Below are positions 46,210 to 58,189 of a stretch of DNA of 64,000 nucleotides, piece by piece. Each line of letters starts with the position of its first letter. Position 1 is the stretch's first letter. Origin of the DNA: Molanna angustata (lineage: Eukaryota; Arthropoda; Insecta; Trichoptera; Molannidae); contig OY754980.1 in NCBI GenBank assembly GCA_963576475.1, forward strand, positions 21,993,434-22,057,433, in the 5' to 3' direction. The notes beneath the pieces were generated by a model. The model was not told the DNA's origin and ran no database searches. It saw nothing but the letters and a program-made list of their open reading frames with translations. The translations under genes and the position numbers were made by a program.

Positions 46210-46605
46210 GTCTTCGCGGCTAAGTTGGTTAGGTATCTGACAGCTGATCCAAAGGTCCCGGGTTTGATTCCCGATGGAGACACAGTTTTTTTTTAATTGT
46301 GTTTTCAGTCTGGATCTGTGAGAATATCATAAGTCTCCAGAATGTGGCAACTTGTTAGATAAATATTTGACAACGTAACATGTTAGTTGCTCGAGAAGCT
46401 TCTTCTTCTTCTTCTTTTTTTAGGTTGACACCTGTTTTTTTCAGGAACTTTGCCCGTCTCGTCCCTCAAGGCCTCTTGTGACGCCGAGTTCCAGCTGTCT
46501 CTCCATCTCTTGGGTAGTCTACCTCGTGGTCGATTGCCAAAGTTTATTTGTTGCTCGAGAAGCAATATTAAATAAATATGTAAATAAATAAATAAATAAA
46601 AGGTA
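46210..46605 (+). repeat. tRNA-derived SINE (family A), interrupted
   Basis: The head GCGGCTAAGTTGGTTAGGTA has a B-box in CCCGGGTTTGATTCCCGATG (46258-46277). GAGACACAGTTTTTTTTTAA and CATGTTAGTTGCTCGAGAAG follow. The tail resumes after the insertion with CAATATTAAATAAATATG and an AAAT repeat to about 46600. The homologue at 29.6 kb has no insertion at this point. Confidence 0.85.
46386..46563 (-). mobile_element. 150-bp 5'-truncated LINE nested in SINE, 14-bp TSD
   Basis: GTTGCTCGAGAAGC occurs at 46386-46399 and 46550-46563, an exact target-site duplication around 46400-46549. The insert on the minus strand encodes FGNRPRGRLPKRWRDSW and ends with AAAAAAAGAAGAAGAAGAAG. This is the RGRP...RW motif of RTE-like tails with a GAA-type 3' end, as at 53.9 kb. 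It is among the shortest recognisable LINE insertions here. Confidence 0.9.
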
Positions 46606-47386
46606 TATGATGGAATATCTACTAATAATAGGTATTACTTAGCGTGGCAAATTGTAAGCTCTAGATTAATGTAGATACCTACATTATAACACAAATGAAT
46701 GAATGAATAAATGTGACAATATTCAAATTCATATAGGTAATTTTCTCCTGCAGCTCATCATTGAAGAAAGGCAGTGTGTGCTATGGCAATAAATTAATCA
46801 CATTACAAAAATAAAACAAAGAAAGCAGAAGAAAAGTAAAAAAACAAAGAAGATAGCATATAAGAACAATTCATAGAAATGATAGGAGAACTAAAGGATT
46901 TTACTGATTTACAAGATCTTTTTCACAAAGAAGAGGAATGAAATCACCTTGAAGATAATAATGATTTGCTAGGATATAAATTTAAAAATTAGAATGTTAT
47001 AGTTAAGTAACAAGGTATGACAGGTAAGCATGATGTTGCGTGAATGCATATCAGGAGATTAATGTCTGCCAGGATAGGCAACTTGACGCAATATGTGATT
47101 ATTTGATATGCATCAAGTGTAGATAAATTAAAAATTAGCAGGAGGTCGTAATAATTATGAACAAATTAATTAGAAGAATGATTCTGGTTTTCTAATAAAA
47201 TCTTTCGTGTTTGTGAAAGCATGGGGATTATTTCTTTCCATGCCTATAATTATTCGAGTAGGTAATTGCTTAAATTGTGGAATTGCAAAATATGCATCCA
47301 TTGTACTTTTACAGTCTCATAAGCTTACCTATTAGTTTCGCTCTAGACGAGCATCTTTAGAGTTAGAAGCAAACCTTGTAGGTACT
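46606..47386. other. AT-rich, purine-rich non-coding DNA
   Basis: No gene. Confidence 0.4.
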
Positions 47387-47429
47387 CTGAATTTTATCAT
47401 TTCAACTAGGTTGAAATGATAAAATTCAG
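47387..47429. repeat. Perfect 20-bp inverted repeat, 3-nt loop
   Basis: CTGAATTTTATCATTTCAAC (47387-47406) and GTTGAAATGATAAAATTCAG (47410-47429) are exact inverse complements separated by TAG. This is a perfect cruciform or hairpin site with no matching repeat elsewhere in the window. Confidence 0.95.
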
Positions 47430-47632
47430 TTTGTTGATCGAAAATTAAACAAAAAAATCTTATAAGCGAAATGAATCTAATGGAATAATGCTTGTAAATT
47501 GGTTTACAAATAAGGATTTTAAAGACGTCAAATCGACACATTTATTGAAATATCAAAAATAAGGTTTTTTTTGAAAGATTATAGTTGTTTTGTGTTTATT
47601 TATTTGACAAAATTGATTCAAATATGTTAGTA
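47430..47632. other. AT-rich spacer
   Basis: No feature. Confidence 0.4.
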
Positions 47633-49000
47633 GGGTAGACTGGATACGGTTGTGCCAGGTTACGGTTGTGACAGTCGTCATATTAGCGAAACTATAAGGA
47701 ATACCGGGATAAGTGTAAGGGGCGAGAGGAGCGGCGTGTTCATATGAATGTGTATCACATAATTGCATCAGCCATCGCGCGACATCATCGCTGGCAGAGA
47801 CCTACATTACTTTTTAACAGTCAAAAGCAGTATTTTTATTCGTTTTATTTTAATATTTGTTGATATATTCGTACAGATAGAGTTATGAGTGTTTTTCTTC
47901 GTTATAAGTTAAACATTAATAGTTTAATAAAAGTGATTATTTTGCACGTAGATTATTTTTTAATGTCATGGCAATTGTTTTATTGTAATATAGTATGTTG
48001 GGTACGGTTGTGACATATTTTCTGGGTACGGTTGTGACACTATTAAAATTTGTGTTTTTTGCTTTTAGAAGGACAGAAAACGCTCAAGGAAGACCGATAG
48101 AGAGCATTGTGACATAACGAAATATAAAGAAGCTTACAAAGAAGTGAAGAAAAAGAAAAACGGTTGAACTCTAAGCAGGTATAAAAAAACTTACCCTACT
48201 GAAAGGAAAAAACAAAGGAAAAGGAAAAAACAAAGCAAAGAAAAGGAAGACGTCACCACTGTCATCTGATGAAGAAGAGTATTTCTGTCTGGTTTGTGTA
48301 GGCGCATATTCTGAAAATAGGGGTGGCGAAAAATGGATCAAATTCTGAGGGAAATGTGAGCTCTGGTCCCACTTACAGTGCGCAGCTGGTAGTGACCAAT
48401 ACATTTGTCTGTGATGAACTGTGATGAATCTGACTAGATCTCAGTAACTTACTTTTATTTTTTAGAATTAAGAGTCATCTTTAGATTTCTTCTATTTTTC
48501 TATGTTGTTTGATGATACTTGCACAAATGTTTAATTTTTCTTATTATCGTAATGTATAACTAGTCATTTTTTTGACTTATTGTAATATAAAGACTGTTAT
48601 AATAACCATACCTAGATGCTACAGTGCCTTATTAGTTATAAGCAATTGAAGTGTTCCTAGATTTTATTTCTTTTGTTAAATAAACGATTATTACATTATT
48701 ATGTTAATATTACTTTCAATAAAAACGTTTTCCACCATTTTAGTATATTTTTGAACTTATCACTACCGACCCCAAACACTGTCACAACCGCCCCTGGGGT
48801 GTGGTCGGTTGTAACATTTTTTACATTTTTTCTAATATCCTCCTTTAAGTTAACCATTATACTTAGGGCCAAAATTTTAGCTTTTATACGTAGACAAATG
48901 TACACTTAACTATAAAAAACAAATTTCTTCTTGTTAATTAGCACAATAACAAAATTATGGACGATCAAGTGAAAATTGTCACAATCGTACCGAGTCTACT
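47633..49000 (+). mobile_element. Decayed DNA transposon with TIRs and subterminal repeats
   Basis: The left end GTAGACTGGATACGGTTGTG and the inverse complement of the right end GTAGACTCGGTACGATTGTG (from 48980-48998) match at nearly all positions, giving terminal inverted repeats. The motif GGTTGTGACA recurs inside near 47664, 48006 and 48028, and inverted near 48780 and 48977. That is typical of subterminal transposase-binding repeats. Length is about 1.37 kb, too short for an intact element. The interior keeps only a transposase C-terminal remnant. Pogo/Tigger-like (Tc1-mariner superfamily) is the likely class, by recognition of the tail. Confidence 0.8.
48200..48430 (+). pseudogene. Transposase C-terminal PHD-like zinc-finger remnant
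   Basis: After a Lys-rich stretch the frame from 48262 reads SSDEEEYFCLVCVGAYSENR, then GGEKWIKF, a stop at 48346-48348, and GKCELWSHLQC with QYIC. The Cys and His spacing (C, C, then C, H, C, C) is a PHD-like finger, as found at the end of some pogo-like transposases. One expected Cys (WIQC type) has become Phe. The stop and the absence of the DDE domain leave no function. Confidence 0.65.
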
Positions 49001-50039
49001 TCAGATAATCGTAATAAATATTCTACTGTGATATGTATGAACTTATCGTTTAAACGATTGATATAGTGTTTATAATGCACAACTCAATTAGGTAGGTATA
49101 CCTATAGGTAAAAAATAATTACAGTCCTAATAAGAGTTATAAAATTCGTAGATCTATTGGGTAATACGAAATTTATTTTGAACCTAAATTATTTAACTTG
49201 AAATTTTGTGATGACAAATTAATCAATTAATTAATTGATGAATAAGATGTATTTATTACAGAAATACAAAATGCAGCAGTAAAAAACAATTAAATTGTTT
49301 TGCTGGCTACCTATCTGGTTAATAAAACAATTATAATATGTCAGGATTTTAAACGCAGGTATAGGAATGTGTTTAGTTTTGAGGCGATAAAAAAGCAAGG
49401 AAAAGTTTGTAACGAACGATCCACCGAAACTGTAAAATATAATCAAAAGCTTTCTGCCGAAAGAAAGTTTTCCGTTTCCGCTTTTATTTTACTTATTGCT
49501 ATCGCGGATAGATGGCGGGATGATGTTCTGTATGAAGTTTTGGTTGGCGCCTCGGCTAAACACGGCCACTGCGTCGATCTGCCGACTGACGGGCGTAACT
49601 AAATATTTTTACGAAAACAATGACACTTTTCTTTATTTAATGACAACTCATCTAAAAACATACAAAATATTAAAATTACATAAAATAAGAGAGTAAAACA
49701 ATGTCAGTTACATGCACTATTATTTGATTTTGAATGTCATACCTAAGAACAAATTCAAAGTTTTGATGTTTAAGAATTGTATTTTTTTTCTTTCTGTTTT
49801 ATCCGTGAATGAAAATGAAAGTATTAACTTACATTAAGAAAGTAAATGTGTATATATAGGTATATATGTATGTTTAGTGTGGAATTCTTACAGAAAGCAT
49901 ATATTGAGTTTTTTTTTCGTTTGTTTTCCTTCAGTACGCAGAGGATAATAAATTTTGTAGAGTAAAAACCCTGGAGAAATCCCCGCAGTGTGTGCTAACA
50001 GTAATGGGTCCAGGTATGGGAGAATTTTCTATAGGAAAA
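49001..50039. other. Non-coding DNA
   Basis: The 100-codon opening at 49300-49602 has no recognisable domain. The 49490-49600 stretch is GC-richer. No gene supported. Confidence 0.4.
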
Positions 50040-50565
50040 GTTAATACAAACTCCGAACCCAGTGATGGCTAAACTCGCTCCGTGGCGGGAAAATGGTTTT
50101 CCAGTGACTGAAGTTCACAGTTGAGAACACACAATGATCGCGGGGTAAGAAGGGGTGGGAGTGAGAGAGAGTATCAAAAACGTGAGAGAGAATATCGAAA
50201 GTGAGAGAGAATATCGAAAACTAACGTTTGCAGGCAATAATCGACCTTAATTTCGTCGCCGGAAAACGAAGACACGTTCTTTTTTTCCACGAGGGGCCTC
50301 CAAGACGTAGACTTCTAAGGGACGAGCACATAAAACAGCGGGATTTTCCGGACTATATGGGGTGTAATATTAAATGACGATATAATAATTATCGTTCTCA
50401 AATTGCGCAACGGCCTTTGCTACTTCGTTCAGAGGACTATTTCACCATTTTGCGGGGACATCTTCCACTCGACTGTGATATGGCGTAATGTGCGGTTTGT
50501 ATTGTAATTTTACGAATCACTCGTCACACCCATCATTTTATTGCGTAATAAAATTTTTTGGATTT
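50040..50565. promoter_or_regulatory. Balanced-composition block, candidate conserved non-coding
   Basis: Complex sequence (CTCGCTCCGTGGCGGGAAAA, GATCGCGGGGTAAGAAG) with a GTGAGAGAGA near-repeat (50160-50210, three similar units GAGAGAGAATATCGAAA). No ORF or repeat family. Interpretation as regulatory is weak inference. Confidence 0.25.
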
Positions 50566-52659
50566 ACTATCGGCGCAGGAAAAATCACGTCCACACAAAT
50601 CTTATTTGAGCCATTAAATTGTCAGTAATTAGAAGAATCAAGATTTTTTTAAATTTTCCTATATACTAAATTCATTTTCTTATATCTATTTATCAAACCA
50701 ATATTGATACGAAATAATATACCTACTGTAAAGAGGTCCTATGACATAGTTTTCATTTTTTATTTTATCAATATTGACGGCATTGATATCGTAAAACTCC
50801 GTATTAATGTTTTATTAAATTAAATTATTTACGATGTTCCAAAAATATTAATTTCCTATATACAATTATATTATACGATAGAACCAGATGTTTCTAGACT
50901 TTATAGACATTACAAAAAATATATATTTTTTTTATCGAATTGATTTGTTTAAATTGAGTTTTATAATTTTATGTTAATATTGTTAACGTTTTTAAATATA
51001 GAGAGTTTAGCGTTGTCCACAATCAATTCGTTTTAAATAATTAAATCGTTTGATCATATAAAAGGGACACATCTATACCTTCCTAATAACGCTTTGATCA
51101 CAATAAAGAAACCAAAACAAATTAAGGCCTGTATACTTTAAAATTATCGTTTATTTCAAAACCGAAATGATTAAAAAGTTCATTCAGATATAGGTAACTA
51201 TAGAGAATGTCATGGTAATTAAGATACAAATAAACGAAGGTATGGTGCCCATGGGCGGCCAACAAACACTAAAATAAATTATTTGAACTGTAAAAAGCCA
51301 CATGAATATTCATTAGATTCAAATATTCTGTGTTATGATGCTATTTCATATTAGTGAACACTCATTTGACACATGACACATAAAAAAATGAAACACATAA
51401 TAAATATAGTCGGAACATAACTAATAACTCTATGAATAATGAAACGACCACTAAAAGAATTTATTTAATAAATTCAAAGGTATGTATAAGGTTCGCCTTT
51501 ATGGCTCATTTTTTAAGTATTCATTTTTAAAAAATAAGATTTGGATTCGGTTATGGCGTAGTAAAAGGTATGCAAAATTTAAAAATGTATAAAAAAGTGA
51601 ATAAAGTATATGAAAAACGAGAAAAAATATGAATGATTCAAATTATTCATGAAAACTCTCTTTACTATATGAAAAATAACCGAAAAAAAATTGTTTTTAG
51701 GAAAAATTCATTTAATTTTTTTTTTTGCTTTATATGGCAATTCACCCTATTTAGAGTGCTACATGCCTTGGATGAAAACATAAATAAAAATGGAGGTTTA
51801 GGAGAATATAAAAAGTTCATGATTAAGTTACAGTTCTATGTTGTGAGTTTTTAGAAATTTTAACAACAAGACATAAATTTTTGAATTATTAAGAGATAAC
51901 AGGTAGGAGATATTAATTGGAGATGTATGAATAGTGTCGATAAAGAATTGATACAGACCACTGATATTAGACCGTGCTCATTAAAAAATATAATTAAGAA
52001 TAACATTTGCATTATTGTTGGAAAAAAATTAATTCTCAAAACAATGAAAAAAACTGCAAACAAGATGTTTAAATAACTGTAAATAAACAATTACTTAACA
52101 ACAATACCGTTCAAATTCAGGAAACCAATTGATTGAATGAATTGATACGACGTTCGTCATTTGAAAAAAATACGTTCCTTAAGGTGTCATTCTTCAATGT
52201 AGGCATTTTTATGACACAGTTAACATTAAGAAGCTTGATAAATAATTGTTTAACAAGGAACCGCATCAGGAATTATTAAGATAAGAGTATACTTTATATT
52301 CTTGCATCGGCTATTCGTCAACAATCGCCTGTCATACAATACAGGGCCAGATCTAAGGATTTCCGCACCCTGCGACTAAAATAAAAAGGCACTCTTAGAA
52401 ATCATACATTATTACACATTTTTCTGAAGCCGTAAATAATTAAACATCTTTAATATACCTACACATAAAAACTTCTTACACCTAATATTGTTGAAAACGA
52501 TCATTTAACGTTGTAAGGGCCTTTCAAACTGAAAACAAATAAAATAAAAAGTTGTCGTGAGCCATATGCTTAGAATAGTGCTTCCAATATTCTAAGCCTA
52601 ATTGTTTTTAGGTGTCGCGTAAAAAAAAAACAGCAGTAAAAATAACATTTTGCATAGAT
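50566..52659. other. AT-rich non-coding DNA; family E scrap near 51000-51050
   Basis: GAGTTTAGCGTTGTCCACAA at 51001 onward resembles the right end of family E (AGCGTTGGCCACAACCC). Otherwise no recognisable element. Confidence 0.45.
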
Positions 52660-52832
52660 CAGCATTGAGGTTTACCGCCCATTCTGAATGTGGTGCATTT
52701 TAAGGTGAGACGAGACTGGAGTGTGGATATACACGCGTGTGTCGTGCTTCCTTTTAAGAGGTAATACACACCCGTATACCTGTCGTTGGTTACCCCACAA
52801 ATTGGGATATGCCGTGGTGGTAAGAATGAATG
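52660..52832 (+). repeat. SINE-like family D, copy 2
   Basis: TTTACCGCCCATTCTGAATG, GAGACGAGACTGGAGTGTGG, ACACGCGTGTGTCGTGCTTC, CGTATACCTGTCGTTGGTTA and GGGATATGCCGTGGTGGTAA appear in the same order as at 29.0 and 54.7 kb. Overlapping ORFs on both strands are repeat artefacts. Confidence 0.8.
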
Positions 52833-53933
52833 TTGGAAAAATAGCAGATACATTAAATATTATTCTATTTTGTTTTATAAGTTTGAAAACTCCTAAACTT
52901 TTGAGAGTAACATTAAAAAAATAATAAATATGATTTTCTTTTGTACTTTCCTGTAATATAACTATTATTCTTTCCTGTAGTATACCTATATATTTTTTTA
53001 TAATATTTCTTCTTTTCGAATCATTCCGAATATTTCTTTCGCCTCCAATGTTCCTGCGCCTGGTGCAACTGCACAATTTTAACCTACGGTGTATACCGCC
53101 CTGAATTCATCGTGTCTACCTACATATTATTCGGTCCGTCATAAAACAGTCGTCGTGTTTGAAGACATTTAGTATCAATAAAAGTCTACGAGTTGGAATT
53201 TTTCAGGTGGCTATAATGTATATAGGTATTTATTTGTGTGTGTGACATCTATTTGCAAAACATAAAAAGGGAATCTGTCACATCATAGTTATAATATTCT
53301 TCACCTGTCACTTTTGATTTTGAAATATTGTGTCAGTTTTTATTACCTACCTACACATTCATACGTCTTTTATATTATTATATTTCTCATCTCTTCGCGA
53401 AAATTCCTTTTAGTTGTTTATTACGGGGAGAAAAATATTCAAATTTTTACCTCTTTCAGAGTGAAAAAGAAAGTTGTTTTTTCTTTATTTTATTTTTCAG
53501 TGATAGAGGATACATCTAAATAGACTTTAACACGTCATATTTATATAAATTTTCATATTTTGATTTACATAGATACATAATATTATTAAGAAATGGCGTT
53601 GGTAATAATATTTATGCGGGCATAACAGTTCGTAGAAATATTCAAGAAAATATATTGCAGTGTTGAAATTGTCATACAATTATTGTTGCCACTATTATTT
53701 GTGGAAAAACCAAACCAGTAAACCTAATGAAGTTTCTTTTAAAATATTTTCACCAAAAATAGCGTAAAAATTCTAAAATACAACACATTTAAAAGTACAT
53801 ATAGGTGAAACCTATAGTAAAACGTACCTATATTAAATCGCTGTTAGGTACTGTTCTGTGTCGCTCTTAAAAAGTCATATTTCAAAAAATTCAATATTAA
53901 TACGAAATACTCGAAGATTTCGTCTTATTAAAT
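52833..53933. other. AT-rich non-coding DNA
   Basis: No gene. ORFs at 53314-53523 and 53328-53519 overlap and show no recognisable domain. Confidence 0.45.
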
Positions 53934-54698
53934 AATGGTGGATTATTCTTCTTCTTCTTTCTTCTGATGGCTCTACAGCCCATATCGAGCCTTGGCCTCC
54001 ATCAATCGTCGCCTCCAACTCCTCCTGTCTACCGCTGCTGTCCTCCAGTCTGCGACTTGCAGTAATTGTTCCGCATCCCTTTTCACTTCGTCCTCCCATC
54101 GCAGCCTGGGTCTGCCGACCTTTCTTCTTCCACCCGGATGTCCCTCAAGGATCCTCTTGGGTGCCCGTGATGACGGCATTCTCTGTACATGCCCAGCCCA
54201 TCTCAGCCTGCTCAGTCTAGCATGTACAGAGAGCCTAGGAGTCTTATAGATGCTGTATATTTCATCATTATACCTTATTCTCCAAGCTTCTCCATCATTC
54301 ACGGGTCCCAGTATTTTCCGTAGCACTCTCCTCTCAAATGTATCCAGCATCTCTGCGGATCTTGCTGTCATCGTCCACGCTTCGCTCCCGTATGTCACCA
54401 CTGTTCTTATTATAGTCTTATACAGGGTGATTTTTGTTTTTCTGTGAACACTTTTTGATTTAAGCACCGGGAGCAGAGAGAAGAATGTTTTGTTACCAGT
54501 TGTGATCCTTCTTATTATTTCTATGTGGTCTTCGTTTTCCTTGGTTATGGTGGACCCCAGGTAAGAAAATTCATCAACTACCTCGAAGTTTCGATCCCCA
54601 AACTGAATGCTGCGTAGAGGGTTATTTCTTGAGTTTCTGGATTGTTTCATTAGTTTCGTCTTGCTTTCATTAATTTCCAATCCAAAATGGTGGATTAT
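53934..54698 (-). mobile_element. Young 5'-truncated RTE-like LINE with 13-bp TSD
   Basis: AATGGTGGATTAT at 53934-53946 and 54686-54698 is an exact target-site duplication, so the inserted element is 53947-54685 on the minus strand. It contains one uninterrupted reading frame to the natural stop and ends with a GAAGAAAGAAGAAGAAG tail. The open frame and perfect duplication make it the youngest LINE insertion visible here. It sits about 30 bp from a family D SINE-like repeat. Confidence 0.95.
53973..54685 (-). CDS. LINE reverse transcriptase, C-terminal part (truncated)
   Basis: About 237 codons remain open from the 5' truncation to the stop at 53973-53975. In order: GLEINESKTKLM (end of the RT palm, K-T-K), EFSYLGSTI, IIRTVVTYGSEAWTM (thumb), TFERRVLRKILGP, LSRLRWAGHVQRM, GRRKVGRPRLRWEDEV and RRRLMEAKARYGL. 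The catalytic FADD-type motif and endonuclease are missing, so it cannot be functional alone. The apparent in-frame start at 54750 lies outside the element: the first 22 residues or so of the 259-codon opening are host sequence. Related endings occur at 4.2, 22.4 and 46.4 kb. Confidence 0.9.
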
Positions 54699-54724
54699 AC
54701 TGTAAGTGTAATGTGAAAAAAAAA

Positions 54725-54905
54725 TCGGTACCTTCCTACCATCACCACCCATTGTGAATGTATCGCTTTTTAAGTTGAGTCGAGACTAGTGTGTGTGGAC
54801 ACACGCACGTGTCGTGTGTCCTTTTTGAACGTTGTGCACACCCGTACACCTGTCGCTGCTTACAACACATTGTGGGCATTGTCGTTATGGTATGAATGAA
54901 TGACC
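54725..54905 (+). repeat. SINE-like family D, copy 3
   Basis: ACCATCACCACCCATTGTGA, GAGTCGAGACTAGTGTGTGT, CACACGCACGTGTCGTGTGT, CCGTACACCTGTCGCTGCTT, then GGGCATTGTCGTTATGGTAT. Colinear with copies 1 and 2. Confidence 0.8.
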
Positions 54906-57900
54906 ATTTTAAACGTTTTATTACCTACATATTTATATATCCTTGCACAGTATATTCAATTATGCTGAATTAATTAAGTTTTCAAAGTGTTTTTAAACTT
55001 AAAAATAAAATATCTTAAAATGAAGGTTCACTTTAAATTGATTTTGTATTGCACTACTCAACAGTGGTTTATGTTAACCATTAATGTTTACGTTTGTTTC
55101 TGAATCATTCAAGTCGAGTAATATTATTATGTATGGTCAAGTATAGGAGTGTGGAAGACGACCAGATAGGTGGTTCATTAAAGCGATGTTTCTTGGACTG
55201 GTGGGGCGGTCATTACCCAAGACTGCGGCCCAAGGGTGTCGTTCTCAACCATACCTCCCATTTACACAACACCCCCAAACCTCCACCCTCTACCCAACCC
55301 TACAAGCCGAGAGAGAGAGTAAATATATTAAGGAATATAGGTGAATGCAGTGACAAAAATACCCGCTCTTGTGCAAACTCTGAAACACCTAATGATGTGC
55401 AATTTGCGGAATTAAATTGAACTCGAGGACGAAATGCTGTTCACTCTATGATCGACTATTACTTCTTAATGGACCTTTCGTTGGATGGTATTTGGTTTGA
55501 AGCCTCAGTCCAAAAATAAAATACAGCAATAAAATATTGTTGAATAAAAGTATTGGTAGTTTCAATGACAAGAAGTATAAAAGTATTCACATAGATTAAT
55601 TTTTAACCTAGTCGATGTTTGTTGAAAATAAGTTATTCCACGATCATAATTTAATCTGCTGATATAAATTAACTATCGATTTTTTTTAAATTTCAAACTA
55701 TTGACTAACAAATACCTCAATGGTATTTACTTACAAATTATCGGCATAAATTTCCCTTTACATACATACCTACATAAAAAAACATCGCAGATGAAAATGA
55801 ACACAATTATACACTAACCTACATAATTAGAAATACCTGCATAATAAAATAATACAATAATAAACATAAATTAACAGAAGTGAGCAAACATAAAAAATTT
55901 ACATATAAACTAAAAAAAAAACAGAAAAATTAAATAAAAGTATAATGCCTTATATAAAAAAATAAATGCTGCAACGTATTTATATGGAAAGTCCTAATAT
56001 GTAGTTATGTTCCGACACGTTAAGTTATAAGTATAAAAAATAAACAAAAAAATATTATACAATTGAAAATAAACAAATCCACAAAATAATGGTAAAAAAC
56101 ATGTATTTCTTAATGAATATACAAGTTATTTTGTCAAATAAATCTGGTACAGAAACAAGGTCTAATTAGGATTTTTAAAATTACCCAGTAATGGTGTGAT
56201 GCGGAAATAATTTATTATGAATTATTTGAGGTAATAGTGATGTAATAACGGAAATAAACAATAAAAGTGAAATAATTGTTTATTAAATGTGTTGAAAGCA
56301 ATCCCTCCGTGTAATGTGGCCATATTCATGGAATTGTAAGGGGCAAATGAAGACGTTAGAGCGGATGTGACCACGGAAACGTTTGGGACAAGCAATAATA
56401 ACAAGAAGCGCTTAGGAGCAGAGGACTAATGAGCTAGAGCGGGTGTATTATGAAAGGAAGGAGCTATTAATGGTACAGTCTTATTAGGTCATGTATAATT
56501 TAGACTATTAGTGACAGTTTTCCCTGTTGGATATGGAACCTGCGGTGTTTATATCGGGGTATTATTATACTAAACTCATACTTTCCCGTTAGCTTGTTAT
56601 TACCTACCTATATCTACATCATTTATCCAATAAAATTATTTCAATTTGTTGTGTCGACGAATAATCCTAATGTAAAAGTTTCAATGCGAACCTTGAAATC
56701 TTATCAAATATTTTGTAATAATTTTGTATTATTTATGTGTTTTTATTTAACGATTCCAGGAAAAATTTTCCAAAAATTATTTATAAATATGATATAGGGT
56801 GGAACGCTAAAAAATAATTATATACAAACGTACATTCACTTCAAATAAGTTGCTTATAAAATAACCTATTATTAAAAATACTATTTATACTAAAGTTTTC
56901 TTCCTATCGATATATTATGTTTGACTAAACTGATAGGTTGACAAGCAAATACAAAATTTGTAACTAAACTTTGTAAATCATTTAGACATAATAATTATAT
57001 ATAGTTTTGTTCGAATTTGTAATCTCTTTCTAAATATACTAAAAGGTACAATTCAAGATAACCAAGATAAAATATCAACTGAGAATCCTTTGCATCTGAG
57101 ATATTTGTTGAGAAAACTACTTAGATATTTGTTAGTTATTAAAAAAAATGTAATTAGACAAAGAGAATATCAATACTCATGCGATATCTTTAGACTATTT
57201 TATACGTAGGTACAATAGGAACTCCTTATTTCCGTACAACCTATAAACAACAGTTTAGATGTGCGACTTTCTTTTATAAAACGAAGTTTCGAGGGAAATG
57301 TTGAAAATAAAAAAAGGCGATGTAATAATTTTGCTGAAAAGTGCCTGACACAACCTTTTAGATAAAATTAAAATAGGAACGTTGACTTACAGCTCCAAGT
57401 GGTACCTCTCGCAGACATATTTTCCATTGTTATATAGATGGGTAAGTCTCTCGATCTGGGGATAGGTAGGTATTATATAACTAACAGCCCGAAATATTCA
57501 ATTTTATAATAATCTAAAAAATCTCAGTTTCGAAATTGCTTCTTTCGAATTAAATTGATCAGAATGAAGAATGTGTGATTTAACTGCGCGCAATTATTTC
57601 TCCGGAATGGAATTCTTTTCAAATTCAAATTCCTCCTTTTCTTCGTTCCACCTACCGTTCTTCTTTTTCCTTTTAATCAGTGACAATCCATCGGAATCTG
57701 CCAAAAAAGGGCTGACTCGTAAATTGGAAAAAATAGCAGATAAGAGAGGAACAAGCAGGAAATAGGGTGAGTGGGTTGAATAAAGAGACGGGGGAAGCCA
57801 GGACAAAACTGGCAATGATTCGGTGCACTGAATACGCACATTGTGTTGTGTTCTCTTGTCATATTTTGTCATGTTGCCACAACTGGAAAATGTATACATA

Positions 57901-58189
57901 ATTCGATATCATTCTTTCATCTTTCTGCAAACTTCTCAAATCAAACATGCGAAACAATTTAATGAAAATGACACTACGTATGTTTGATATTATGTAAAGA
58001 TTGGTATTACTTGGATATTATTTGTGAAGGTGCCGCGGAACATAATTTTTTCAGCGAAATAAAATTATTATTGTCGAAAGAAGAAAAGAAAGGAAATATT
58101 TGAAAATTTATATTCAAACTAATAATGTTTTCTTTTTGTGTATTGTGTCGGTTTCAAATAAATTTCTACACCTTTACTTTTCCTTTTCC
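54906..58189. other. Mostly AT-rich non-coding DNA
   Basis: A balanced part at 55140-55420 carries a 108-codon opening (55094-55420 plus) rich in Pro/His with no recognisable domain. A second balanced part is 56290-56560. The rest is AT-rich; no repeat family recognised. Confidence 0.4.

Noticed and set aside
52672..53076. 134-codon minus-strand ORF as a gene
   Set aside because: Its C-terminal half is antisense to a family D repeat and the rest is AT-driven; no domain.
53973..54752. Host gene of 259 codons
   Set aside because: All recognisable motifs are reverse-transcriptase tail motifs, and the TSD places the ORF start outside the inserted element.
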